DNA of 64,000 nucleotides from Undaria pinnatifida (lineage: Eukaryota; Sar; Phaeophyceae; Laminariales; Alariaceae). Below are positions 52,873 to 63,555 of the stretch, piece after piece. Made by a program: the position numbers and the translations under genes. How positions within the stretch are numbered: position 1 is the stretch's first letter; the number at the start of each line of letters is the position of its first letter. The notes beneath the pieces were generated by a model. It searched no databases, was not told the DNA's origin, and saw only the letters and a program-made list of their open reading frames with translations. The stretch spans positions 3,974,976-4,038,975 of the forward strand of contig JABAKD010000001.1 of assembly GCA_012845835.1 (NCBI GenBank), read 5' to 3'.

Positions 52873-53298
52873 CCGAGGACCAACGCCCGAATGGGTAGGG
52901 TGGACCGTAACTGGACCAAGTCCGGCGGAAGGCCATCTCCCATGGCCAGGGGTTTTGTTAGTGGGTGAGCTTGCGCAAGTCCCACACTACCCGGAAAGAT
53001 GACATTCTTGGTGGCTATCTCCACTGAAACTGACCCTCAGGGGACAGGCCGGGTCGACATACACACGCATCCGTATACAACGGCAGCTTGCGCTGCCGGG
53101 GTTGTAACGAAGACCACTGATATGGACAGCTTACGCTATACCTACAATGGGATCCGAAGGGTGCGCCAGCTAGCGTTGGGCTGCGAAAGCAACTGAGTTA
53201 AATCGACACACGACGCGTATGAAAATACGTGGAAGTGTGGTGAGCTAAAGCTTTACTTTTCTCGATCCGCCGGAGGATGTAAAAAAAAAAAAAAAAAA
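52873..53298 (+). mobile_element. SINE-B, full copy (forward) with poly(A) tail
   Basis: It ends CCGCCGGAGGATGT followed by a run of about 18 A. Body words GGCCATCTCCCATGGCCAGG, CCCTCAGGGGACAGGCCGGG and CAGCTTGCGCTGCCGGGGTT are shared with the other copies. The pure A tail suggests this is the youngest copy in the window. Confidence 0.85.
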
Positions 53299-53744
53299 CG
53301 AACAACTTAAAAACAGGTACGATTTACTTCTATTATGTCGTGGGAGTTTTTGCTAGACGACCTTATCTACTCTGTTAAAGTACGGGAATTTATTTTAATA
53401 AGCGAAAAGTTCTGCTGACGTTAAAAAAAAGGAACGTTTTAACCAAGTTCGTGTATGTCGTGCCCGAAATGAACCTCAAGTTTAAGTCATTTTCTTGACT
53501 AACAAAACAGTCAGTGTCTTACGTTTTATGTTTTTGACTTTTGTTTTTGGCTGGTCCACTGAAGAACCAGGATAAATCAACTTGCCTTCTCATATGTTGT
53601 AGGAAACCCAAACTTGTGTGCCTGGTAACTTGTTACTATGGTCAACGTCTCTCGGGGTGTCTAACCTCTCGCGAGGACCCTGGGAGCGCCACGTAGGCCG
53701 TGGTCTGCCCACAGGGTCTCCGATATCGTATGTCTTCCGATTTT
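53299..53744. other. AT-rich spacer
   Basis: Nothing recognisable is present. Confidence 0.35.
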
Positions 53745-53870
53745 GAGGCGTCGTTGTTGTTGTTGTTCTCACATTAACTCGCATAATCAAGTCCGTGGGA
53801 AGACACAGGACAGGCTCCAGTCACTCTGGAGCTGAGGAATACCCCAGGAAAAACACACACACAACGTCGT
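53745..53870 (+). repeat. GTT-linked repeat, 5' fragment
   Basis: TTGTTGTTGTTGTTCTCACATTAA, GGACAGGCTCCAGTCACT and GAGGAATACCCCAGG words match the start of 22441-22855; the remainder is absent. Confidence 0.8.
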
Positions 53871-54424
53871 GTTTCCCCTGGCGGACTCCATGTCACCTGC
53901 CCAGGGTCTCTGTCAAATATCTACGAATATATCTATTATTATTTTTTGATATAACGAAATAACCTTGACAGCCATTCTTCCCTGCCATAACACAAGTTCT
54001 TCAGACGTTTTTCGCTGTCATTACGGACGTCGTTCGAACCATTCATTTATCCCTCTATTCTTCCTCCTCGGTTAACCCCTTTACAACTGGAAACCCCTGT
54101 TCAGGGACAAAATTACTTGGGTTTAGAATGGAGAGGGGTTGGGGGCCTTTGAAGAGGTTCCTGGAGATGTCGGTCGCTTCTCCTCCCGTATATCGTATGA
54201 CGATCGTTCAGTCCACAATTTCATTTTCGCGCCCCTTCGTGGACCTGTGGGCCTCTGTCCGTATTGTAGCGAAAAACGTATTTCGTGTTATACATTAAAA
54301 TTCGTAGCGAATTATTGTTTATGACTTTAATTAATATTTTTACTACTTCGAAGTATCTAATACTCGCACTATTACGACACGTTTTTTTTTATACTCCAGT
54401 ATTTTTTTATTTTTAATTTTTTTT
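53871..54424. other. Spacer
   Basis: No gene is seen. A T-rich tract (54384-54424) is the tail of the next reverse SINE-B. Confidence 0.35.
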
Positions 54425-54820
54425 ATCCTCTGGCGGATGGGGAAAAATAAAGCTTTAGCTCACCACACGCGTATTTTCATACGCGTCGTGTGTCAATTGA
54501 ACTCAGCTGCTTTCGCAGCGCAACGCTAGTTGGCGCACCTTTCGTGTCCCATTGAAGGTATAGCGTGAGCTGTCCCTAACAGTGGTCTTCGTTACAACCC
54601 CGGCAGCGCAAAGCTGACGTTGTATACGGTTTGTATGTCGACCCGGCCTGTCCCCTGAGGGTCAGTTTCGGTGGAGATAGCCACCCGGAATGTCATCTTT
54701 CCGGGTAGTGTGTGACTTGCGCAAGCTCACCCACTAACAAAACCCCTGGCCATGGGAGATGGCCTTCCGCCGGACTTGGTCCAGTTACGGTCCACCCTAC
54801 CCATTCGGGCGTTGGTCCTC
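54425..54820 (-). mobile_element. SINE-B, full copy (reverse)
   Basis: Full-length copy with a T-rich (A-tail) left side. It differs from the pair at 51.9-53.3 kb by scattered substitutions and short deletions (for example near 54470). Confidence 0.8.
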
Positions 54821-54837
54821 GGATGTCTTTTTTCAAT

Positions 54838-55045
54838 CTTCCAGCGGATGGAGAAAAAGTAAATAATATGTACAATGGCTCCGCATGGGTTCCGGCATTC
54901 GCCGGCACATGCCGGCAGCCAATGTCCGGGCAGGGCAGGGCAGCACTTTGATTTGTTCTAATCAATAATATTAAATGATAGAGAGTGAAAACCGTTACTA
55001 CGCAACACATAGTGTACGCGTGTAGAAGGTAAAGTAATGCCAGGA
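54838..55045. repeat. Dispersed repeat (partner 20770-20905)
   Basis: Shares TCCGCATGGG, GGCATTCGC, GGGCAGGGCAGCACTT and AAAGTAATGCCA in order with 20782-20900. It starts with a CCAGCGGATGGAGAAAAAGT word similar to the SINE-B tail end. Confidence 0.6.
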
Positions 55046-55739
55046 GATCGATATATAATGACAGTGGACTACTTACTTCTGCCGTTTCTTGCGTGAATCC
55101 GATTCCGAACTTCATGATAATCTATTTCGATAGGATATATCCTAGCTCACGCAGACTGACCCTCTAGTCTTGCCACGAAGAGACGTTTCGAGTGCGTTTA
55201 TTGATGGTTTGACTCAACCTGGCATCCAGGGCCGGCAAGGGGGTGGCCACGTATGCTCCATTTTCTCTACGTAGCCACTTGGAGGCGCGCACTGAACCAG
55301 CTTCTGCCACACCGTGCGTGATGGTATCTAGATCCGAGGCTCGCAGACTGACTGTCTTCGTGTATAGTCTGGTCGTGGAGAAACTCGCTGACGGTATTCT
55401 AGGCGTGAAACACGGTGTCGCTGCCTTCATCATACACTTCCTCGAATGTTTTTTTAATAATAATGCTGTTACTTGTTGTATCTGGTAGAAATTGTATTAT
55501 TGGCAGTACGTGATAGCACTAAACTAAGAATTTGGCAGTGAAGAATTTCAGGCTCGAGCTTTAGACACTGAAAAAAATAAAACATATACCAACTGGTATG
55601 GCCTTTTACCTGATCGCTGGCTGCTCATTGGCCGGGAATCGTACAAAGAGTAACCGTCATCTGGGGACGATAGGGTCTTACATCATAATCAATCCAGACA
55701 TACATATACAACTCCGACAACCAAGGAACACACGGATGG
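55046..55739 (-). other. Unassigned stretch with an 89-codon minus ORF
   Basis: The minus ORF 55164-55433 has protein-like composition (DLDTITHGVAEAGSVRASKW) but no domain I recognise and no visible splice partner. It could be an exon of an unknown gene or an element relic. Confidence 0.3.
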
Positions 55740-56235
55740 ATATCGTTAGGACTGATATGTTCCCGCACAGTGTGGAAATCCCCAACCCCACGGACCGGCC
55801 GATCTCTGATTGGCTGGGGGTCGTATATTTAAGAGCCAGCTCCACCCGGCGACGATGGGGTCCCATCTCCGGTCCAAAGGTCATTCTAAATATCTAACCG
55901 TTAAACAAATCGGGTAATAATGGAACAGAGTTCTCTCGAGTCATCACCGCGCGTAACGGTGTGGAAGCCCCAACTCCGTTGGCCAAAATCACTGATTGGT
56001 TCGATCTCAACAGCGCCGCCCCACCCTCGGAGGATGATAGAGGCTCACCAACCAATGGGGGCAGTTCCGCCGCACCTAGGAGGTATAGGGCTCCATCCCT
56101 GGTTCAGAAACACTTCGAACCTGTACAACTCCAACAACACGGAAACTATAACGATGATCTCCCGCGTCGGTACCTCCCCGCACGGCGTGTCAACCCCGAC
56201 CCCATTGGCTTATTCATGATTGGCTGGTAGGCGTT
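55740..56235 (+). repeat. Three diverged ~210-bp units with inverted CCAAT boxes
   Basis: Each unit has a (C)CGC(A/G)C-(A/G)(C/G)-GGTGTGGAA-like word, a CCCCAACCCC-like word and then CTGATTGG(C/T)TG. They occur near 55765-55822, 55948-56007 and 56180-56226. ATTGG is the reverse of CCAAT. The units differ strongly outside these words. Confidence 0.5.
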
Positions 56236-57164
56236 GACCCAATGAGCTCACAATTGTTTTGACCAACCTTGTTTTTCTCGCAAAGTTCCGTATACGGCAA
56301 ACATTTGCAATGCGAGCGCAATTCGACAAGCAATTGGCATGATAGGTCACACAAGAAAACGATTGAAAGCCCATATATATATCAGGTTGGCGTGTCGAGC
56401 AAGCACGCTCAAAATAAGTGAGAGAAACACTTCAACAGCAACAACAGGACCAAACGCAGTATATAAATATGAAGGAATTAAAGCGAGTTGTATCCTGCAT
56501 TCACGGCCCCCCGGTTATAAACGTAATTCCAAAGACAAAAAAATCGGGCGGTGATCGAAGCTAAACGACATAATAAATACCCAGGCAGGGTAGAACTAAC
56601 ACTGCTACAACACGAGCATAATATCCGTGGAAAAAAGCCTGAAATGAGGCAAAAACAGTGCGTATTTGACCCGCGTAACAGTGCGCCAAAAGTCAAGGAA
56701 TACTATAATCACGTCTTTGGCGCTTATGCGACACCGAGAGAAAATGCTGAAAATCCCGATTTCATTCGCTTATCATAAAAACCTAAGCGAGCTAACATAT
56801 TTTCCCGAGTTTTCTCGCATACTACTTGGGTATGGCAAAAATTCGCCTTATTATGCGACACCGCAATCCTTACAAAACGCCTGACATCAGGACTAATCTA
56901 TACAGTTGGTACCCAGAGCTTCCAAGCTAAAGCCATTCGGGACATAAGAATGGTCAAATTGCCATGTGTCCTGGCAAGACTAACAGCCGTATATTGCTCA
57001 CAACAGATAACAGCAATGAGAGCCTGCTTCGGCTTGTCACAAGGGAACATTGAATCGGAGTACCCCGACCGTGTACTGATGCTGTAATTAATTTCTGGTG
57101 GTGTAGCTTGTCGGAAAAGCTGTTCTCGTATTGTATCAATCCCCCCCCCTATATACTATCCATT
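56236..57164 (+). other. A-rich unassigned stretch
   Basis: Base composition changes to A-rich. A 75-codon frame (56551-56778) reads KYPGRVELTLLQHEHNIRGK and continues, after one stop, with a VLARLTAVYCSQQITAMRAC frame near 56965. I recognise no family. Possibly a decayed element or a transferred organelle or foreign fragment; undecided. Confidence 0.3.
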
Positions 57165-57470
57165 ATCTATTTGCGCTACTCTCGCCCTCCTTCCAAGTAG
57201 TAGTCTAACTCGGGTCAGGGGTCACATAGCGGGCCCTCCTGCCCCCTCACGACTACGGGACATGCCTTTTTTTTCTATCCCTCGTCGATTTTCGGCGAAT
57301 TGTACCTACCCACACTGCTAGGCGTTTTTAGCCGTTAGTTGATCCTATTTTTTTGCATTTCTGCAAATATATCATATCTCACAAGGGTGGGAATCACACT
57401 CAAAGCCCAACGCTAGTAGTGTTCGAAGGTAACCACTAGATAGGCCACCCTGGCGACTGACTCTATATAA
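57165..57470 (-). mobile_element. tRNA-headed SINE, copy 2 (SINE-A)
   Basis: The minus-strand head has TGGCCTATCTAGTGG (A-box region, 57433-57447) and GAGTGTGATTCCC (degraded B box, 57389-57401). The body matches 21590-21906 in the same order. Substitutions are numerous, so the two copies are old. Confidence 0.65.
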
Positions 57471-58299
57471 CCCACTAGAAAGGATCAATCAGCAATCAGC
57501 AGCAAGGAGCACGTCGAGTAGAAAGCAACACAAAACTATTTATCAGTTACGTACTAGCACGGCCGCTCTTTTTCCAGTTGACCATGGCAAACGACCAAAA
57601 CAGCAACGGAGGCAGAGGCACCACAGCGAGAACAAAGCACGCCTCCCACATCGTCTATACTTCTCCATAGAGTATTCTCGGGGAAAAGAGCCATCAATCG
57701 ATGCGATGCCGGGACGAAAGTGTAACACTGGTTTCTACCGTGGATACCGTTTATACTCTATACTGTACGACTTTCGCGTGGCGCAGCTTAACAACAAGAA
57801 CGATTTTTCCCCTCGTTTTCATGTCCAAACGTTTATCCATTTTTTTGGTACACCCTCCCCCTCGCTCTGAGTCAGACAAAAAGCGTGTGTGTAATAGAGC
57901 GCATCAGTGTATGTGCCCTCACTCATATCTATATTACGTGCACGAGTACCAACTATGTCGATGTCCCCGAACTACTACACCCTCGAGGCCGGGGACGCAG
58001 CCACTCGTAAGGCTGCTGTGTGGCTTTTCTGGTGCAGTACTCGTAATCTCTACCTCCTCGTTTTAGTCATGTGTGCGCTTGCCATGTCTTTCCATGCATG
58101 TACGTACCTACCGAAATGCAATAATGAATTGCACTACTACTATGATATCATACCTACCGCGGGAACATGGAGATTTGTTTTGCAGTAAATATTGTTTGTT
58201 TTGGGACAAACTATGACATCCATTTAGAAATTATGTCTTGCGAACTATTTTTTTATTTACTTCTCCATACGCATACATGTACATCAAGATCGGAAGAAA
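57471..58299. other. Unassigned stretch
   Basis: Frames of 93 and 121 codons overlap on the plus strand; the 57907-58188 frame contains a hydrophobic segment (NLYLLVLVMCALAMSF) that could span a membrane, without other support. Confidence 0.25.
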
Positions 58300-58505
58300 A
58301 ACTTTTGCGTGCTTCTCGCTTGTCTCGCTTTGAATACATCCGCGTTCTCGTCGAGGTGCGGAAAGGATAAAGGAGGACAAGGGGCGTTGGATCCGCACCC
58401 GAAGACGGCGTTCAAACGAACCGATTTGACCGAGAAATTCTAGATCCGAGAATCCCATACTGAGGCCGAGATGAAAAACCTGTTGACCAAAATACAGAAA
58501 AAATG
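58300..58505 (+). repeat. Dispersed repeat (partner 23875-24085)
   Basis: See the partner; order and spacing of shared words agree, with small indels. Confidence 0.7.
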
Positions 58506-58520
58506 ACCATCATACATATA

Positions 58521-58615
58521 TCGGAGTATCACACACAGCTTGCAAAGATGAGTTTCGACGAAATCTTCGATCTCACAGCTGGAGTGTATTTTCATTTTTT
58601 ATAATATATATATAA
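58521..58615 (+). repeat. CTR end fragment
   Basis: CGGAGTATCACACACAGCTT through CACAGCTGGAGTGTATTTTC followed by (TA)n. Best-preserved tail in the window. Confidence 0.9.
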
Positions 58616-59449
58616 ACTAATCCCTCTTATATATGAGATAGCATGTGGCGTGTGTCAGCGTTTAGCTGGTGTACGCTCGTAGGCTTGCTTTCGGATGACC
58701 CGACGAAGACACAGCCTATATATATAGATATATATTTTGAGGCAAACGAAGGCCACGGTTAGGTGAGCCTGTAAGAGCAGAGAGCTCCAGAGGAGAAAAC
58801 GTTGTTCGGCGACCCCAGGCTGATATCTTGATTGATGAAAGCTGATGGTGAGCAAAATGGACTGATCGAGGTGGGCCTGATCATCACCTGATCGAGACGG
58901 CACAATGTGAATGCTACGGACAGATGTACTCTACGGGTGGTTGTCTGAACTACCTACAGCAACGTTTCCTGAGGCTTGCTCGTGGTCTACCGTTCCTATT
59001 GCAACGTTACCTGAGTTTTGCTTCTGGGAGCTTAGCCACGTCAACGTCCCGACAGTCAACCTAAAACTATATTCCACGATTGTTGCTATACGTACCAGAC
59101 CAGGTACGTTATTCCGCCGCATTATTTGATAACACCGCATTGCTCGTACGTACCACATGTGCCAGCGCTTGGATATGATTAACCAGTAAACGGCTGTGCA
59201 TCATGTAGCCAAGTTATCGCTGCTGAGACTTGTGCATGATAAATACCGCATCGATAAACGACATCGAACAGACTTATTATAACTGTCTGATATTGTACGA
59301 ACAGCTCGCAATGTATACCAGCTGACTTTAAGGTGATATGAGGTAAAGAGATGATGGTTTCTGACAAGTAGCATCTCTAATACCTCCTCTCGTTAAGTTA
59401 ACACTCTGTCACTCTGCGTTACATGTTACAAAACTCTATAACAGATATG
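58616..59449. other. Spacer
   Basis: Nothing recognisable is present; a short CAACGTT(T/A)CCTGAG(G/T)(C/T)TTGCT word is repeated near 58960 and 59002. Confidence 0.35.
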
Positions 59450-60486
59450 CATGCAGCAACAACGATATATGTTGGCCGGAGATGACCCCAGTGATTCTTG
59501 ATCGTCCTGTGTTGATTCCACAGATCCTGTCTCCGGGTTTGCCCGTGGCTGTCCTTTCGCTGTTATGAGCGTGTGAACCTCTTCCTGACGGTCTGTTGTG
59601 TTGTTGAGCTTCTCTCCAAGGCTTGGCTCAAAAATAGCTGATGTGATTCCGGGTGTAGCGGACATTGTCGATCTTTCGACCCTTGGCTCAGCTGATGGTC
59701 CGGATAGTCCAAGATTGCGATGATCCAGCAACTCCAATGGTCGCATGTGATGCTGTTATTCCAGCTAATCCTCCGGTGATCTAATATGAAGTTAATCCAA
59801 TGATCCTGGATGCAGTTGCTTAGATGTGCGATGGTGATCCAGTTGTCGTCGCTCCGAAGATCCCATGCGAATATGCTCTGGAGATCCCAGCTCCGGAAAT
59901 TCCAGTTCCAGTGATTCCAGGCGATGCTAATCCGCGAAGTGGATGGCATCTCAGTATGTCGTTGGGATTTGTATCACCCGGTTTTCCTCCTCCGAGATCC
60001 GAAACGAGTCTCTCTCGGTGCAGATGAAGTTTACACACGTGGTCGGTGGGGTTGTCCCCGATGCTCCTGTTGCGTGCGTGTTGTCGAAGGTATCCTCGAC
60101 TCTTGGATTGGGTCTTGTACTGGCGGTCTCGTGATGCGGTACATCCGGTGTGGCCCCAGTTGTAGTAGAATGTGCGTCCCCGGGCGTAAAGCAGGTGTAA
60201 TTCTTGTCAAGGACACTCCATTTTCTTCCGGTAGTGCTCCTGCCCTTGATGACGATTCTCCAATATCTGGTGATGATGACGCTTTGGCTGTTGTCGATAT
60301 CTTTTCCTTTTCCAGAAGGTTGTTGCTGTCGTAGTGTAGGATGACCCGGACTAGCGCACAAAAGCGCTCCGTCTCAGTGACAATGGCTTTCTCGGGCTTG
60401 TCCGGGATTTGTGCATGTTGGTGGTCAGTCTCCGTGACAGTAGCCTCCATAGGCGTGTTGTTTCCGCCATTCCGTATGCACCCTTC
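59450..60486 (-). pseudogene. Downstream part of the minus-strand copia fragment, decayed
   Basis: Minus frames are Ser/Pro/Thr-rich (for example 60031-60450 and 59426-59746) and could be the linker that follows integrase in copia Pol. No integrase, RT or RNase H motif was found, so a large internal deletion is likely. A loose TCCAG(T/C)(G/T)ATCC word is repeated at 59640-59930. Confidence 0.35.
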
Positions 60487-61388
60487 TTAAGTCGCATGAT
60501 TTCGTCCATACCTCGCAGATACCCTCTTCAGTTGAGCCGTTGCAGTCGTGGTGTGCTCCATGGTTATGCTGGAGTTGGTGCAGAATTCTAGGATCTCTTG
60601 GAAGGTGCAAATGCCTCGATTGTCGCCGTTGCTTGCCTGTGCTGCAGGAACTACAGCAGGCGTTGATTGCGTATCAGCCGTGTTGCCCAGGGTGCGAAGA
60701 CGTACGTGGTAAGAGCATATGCCCTTGTCCTCTGGGTGTTGGATGAGCGGAAGCGAAGTGCTGCTGTCGAACTGCAAGTGGGGGTTTCCCGTCTCGAGGA
60801 TTGTGCTTACCCCTGATTGCATTGTTTTTGATCGAGGAGAAGACCTTGCGTCCCAGTCCAGGTACGAACATGGCCAAGATGCGAACAGGAACACGCTTGC
60901 CAGCCTGGTCGATGATGTATCCCCAGATGGTGCCTGTTGCTGTTGTAAATACCTTCTTCCCGTTGATCATGATGGTCTTCGGCTCTTTTTAGCTTCTTGT
61001 AATCCCTCATACTTTTCCGCAGTCTTGAAATCAGCTCGTCGTCTATCAGGTGGTCCGACGCGCCGCTGTCCACAAGCATCGTGAACCTGTCGCTGTTGGG
61101 GTGAGAACCCCTGTTGCTGCTACTATTGGGGTGGAAACCCCTGGGGTGAAAAACCCTGTTGCCGCTACCAGCTAGCAACCGTGTAAACGCGGACCCCTCT
61201 TTGAAACCATCGTCGAAGTGAGGGGACGGCTTTTCGTCGTCGTTAGGGCGTGTGCTCGCGCCTTGTACAGCAAAGGCAGTGTGTGCGCGTCCATTCTGCG
61301 TTGGGCGTAGCGCTCCTTGCTTGTAGCACTCCGTGTTGTCGTGCGAGGCAGTTTTTGTGTACAGAACACCACTCGTGCTCAGCTCCAA
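60487..61388 (-). pseudogene. Copia protease and pre-integrase region (second lineage)
   Basis: The minus ORF 60807-61388 carries FTMLVDSGASDHLIDDELIS, the DSG active site of the copia protease. Overlapping frames continue KVFTTATGTIWGYIIDQAGK, RILAMFVPGLGRKVFSSIKN, the second half of the protease fold. Then LETGNPHLQFDSSTSLPLIQ belongs to the region before the integrase zinc module. Unlike the young element at 12.8-20.1 kb (DSA), the DSG is intact. Frame changes near 60960 and 60890 inactivate it. Confidence 0.8.
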
Positions 61389-61620
61389 CGTTGGATGCTG
61401 CCTTGATGTTTGAAGATTCCTTGTTCTTCTGCTTGTTGTGGGCGCCAGTAGACTTGCTGTCGTGGTCGTGCTTCCTTTTGCAGCAGTTGCGGGCGTAGTG
61501 CCCTTGTTTTCCGCAATGACTGCAAGTCGATGCCGCAGTCATGGCTATGCCACGACCAGCGATTTTGGTGTCGCTGTTGCGCAAAGATCATCCAAGTAAA
61601 GATGGCGCATCGTGCTTCGT
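61243..61620 (-). pseudogene. Copia nucleocapsid with zinc knuckle (second lineage)
   Basis: The minus frame reads CSHCGKQGHYARNC (CX2CX4HX4C) near 61510, followed by Lys/Asp/His-rich sequence and a second Cys/His group (EHEWCSVHKNC). The preceding SDTKIAGRGIAMTAAST joins the Gag body upstream. The phase overlaps the protease frame, showing a frameshift between them. Confidence 0.8.
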
Positions 61621-62226
61621 ATCTGATCGATGTCGAAATTCGGGTCTCGATACATCATCACCTTAATGTCCTTGTACTCCGTTGTTCACAGATGTCCTTG
61701 AATCTACGGTCGGGAATAAACTCGCCCATCTTCTCGAACTCAGAGCACGCGAGCGTCTTTTCCACAAAGTAGGAGTCCGGATCTTCTCCTTGCTCCATGT
61801 TGGTGTTGACGAGCTTTTCCATTTTCGCCCGGATCACTTCGTCAGTGACCTTGTGGTACGTCGAGGCACGCTCTTGTAGAGCCTTTTCCCGTCACCAGTC
61901 GTCCCAGTCTCATCCTCGTGCTTGAGTACAAGTAGAGATGCTGGTTTCTCCGTTAGTAGAGAAAGCATGGCGTACATATCTTGATTTTCCCTTTCATAAG
62001 GTGCGATTTCTCGTGCAAGTGCTGATGAAGATCCCGTACAGGCCGTCGCTTCGGTCGGTCGAGGATGCCGTTGAATGAGGTTAGCGATATCGCGTATGGA
62101 TACTCCAATTACAACCTCTAATCGTTCATACCAATCTCGAAAATCAGCTGGGCTGCACCCATCGAACGTCCTTGGTCCTGTAATGGCGTTGGCGAATGAA
62201 GTCCTGCTGCTGTTGGATTCCCCCAT
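61621..62226 (-). pseudogene. Copia Gag body (second lineage)
   Basis: Starting at ATG 62226 (minus), MGESNSSRTSFANAITGPRT, FDGCSPADFRDWYERLEVVI and PYERENQDMYAMLSLLTEKP resemble copia Gag, whose early part has an F-DG-x(3)-F-x-W motif. A frame change near 61850 leads to MEKLVNTNMEQGEDPDSYFV, EFEKMGEFIPDRRFKDICEQ, and near 61680 to MMYRDPNFDIDQIRSTMRHL. Gag is otherwise nearly complete. Confidence 0.8.
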
Positions 62227-62310
62227 GGTTGTGATGAGTAGGTGCCAGAGAGCAGTGCACTCTGATGTCTTGTAGGATATCAGTACTTGTACAGCAGTGT
62301 AGTAGTACCA

Positions 62311-62324
62311 GTAATCCCGCACCA
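62311..62324 (-). promoter_or_regulatory. Candidate primer binding site of the minus-strand copia
   Basis: On the minus strand TGGTGCGGGATTAC begins at 62324, about 100 bp before the Gag ATG and 4 bp after the candidate LTR end. The tRNA is not identified. Confidence 0.35.
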
Positions 62325-62328
62325 CCTA

Positions 62329-63545
62329 TGATACGAGCTGCTGTATTAAACAGCCGTTTCAAGTGCAGTAGTGGTGCTTGTGTAGAAATCAAAGGCGTTA
62401 TGGAGATTTCCAAAACAAAACTCGTAAAATTCGGAAAAAATACAGCAGTACGAAGAACCTCCTGATGGTGCTGGTTGCTGGCTTGCACTACAAGTAAGTC
62501 GCCTTGATGATGAGAGTCTCCTTCAGCAGACAGCCACTCTACTGTTGGGCATGCTCTTGATGAAGCTTGTCGCTTGGAGTTTGGCGAGTCCTTACTGAGA
62601 AGTCACGTCTTTGGCCCGCACTCTCAACGAGGTGCGTTGGGCAGCTTTGGTCGGTCTATCACGATGATCACACGTGAAGCCTATGGCCCGCACTCAACGA
62701 GAGGTGCGTTGGGCACGAATTTTGGTCGGTCTATCACGATGATCACACGTAAAGTCCTTGAACTAGAGGTCAGAGCTCCATTAACAGACAGTAGCTTGTA
62801 CCGTCGAGAGTTGCATATGTGGCGCTGTAGCTTAGAAGGACCCGGTGTTTTGGAGTCGAGGCAACGTTCAGCAGTTATTTACCCGAGTATATCGATATTT
62901 TGTTTTGGGGTCCTTGACGATGCAAAGATGGGTCCCGCGCGCGTGGATGGTTGATTTGGTAGATGGTGGCATTCTATACCTCTGGGTACCTCGATCACAG
63001 CTTTGGCAGCAACTGCTCTGATTGAGTACGTAGGGGCATCTAAATATGCCCACTCACTCACCGCGCGTTTCCTACGAAGTACTCGTAGTATTACGGAAGG
63101 GGAGGCTAGGGATAGAGGCGGATCCGATGTCTATGTGGGTCTGAGTGGTCTCTAGCCATTCATGCGGCAGGACCCTACGTCTTGTGTGCATTGTACAGAG
63201 AGGAAGGTGCCAGAGGGACCCAGCCTACAAAGCACTGCTACCGACCTGATGATAGCAGCCTCCCGATCGGTACCGAGTTCGGTGGTTGAGCCTGAACAGC
63301 GGTAGTGTAAGCCTTGAAGGTGGCTTGTGAGAAGGAGTAGAAGTTCTCCGGTCGTGGATACGGTATTCGCTTTATGGATTATTGCTAACTCAGGGCAAGC
63401 AAAGGAGTACAGAGCAGAGGGAGGCGAGGAACCAGTCCCTCCCAGACGGGGACCCTGCAAGACGGACCATACTGCTAGTACCTATTGGGACTAACGCATT
63501 CCCAAAAGTGCAACTCCTATCAACCCTAACAATGTAACCGTAACA
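62329..63545 (-). repeat. Candidate LTR of the minus-strand copia
   Basis: On the minus strand it begins TGTTACGGTTACATTG at 63545, directly after a polypurine tract, and ends CA at 62329. The start and the position upstream of gag fit an LTR of about 1.2 kb. No second copy lies in the window, so the boundaries are unproven. It contains an internal tandem duplication of about 83 bp (62611-62760). Confidence 0.4.
62611..62760 (+). repeat. Tandem duplication, ~83 bp x 2
   Basis: GGCCCGCACT(CT)CAACGA(GA)GGTGCGTTGGGCA and TTTGGTCGGTCTATCACGAT are each present twice, at 62611-62676 and 62691-62758. Confidence 0.9.
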
Positions 63546-63555
63546 TCCCCCCATT
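63546..63555 (-). promoter_or_regulatory. Polypurine tract before the candidate LTR
   Basis: On the minus strand AATGGGGGGA directly precedes TGTTACGG. This is the position of the plus-strand primer of an LTR element, which normally marks a 3' LTR. Confidence 0.45.

Noticed and set aside
51941-53298. TIR DNA transposon spanning both arms
   Set aside because: Single full and tail-only copies elsewhere, and an A tail at each outer end, fit two head-to-head retroposons better.
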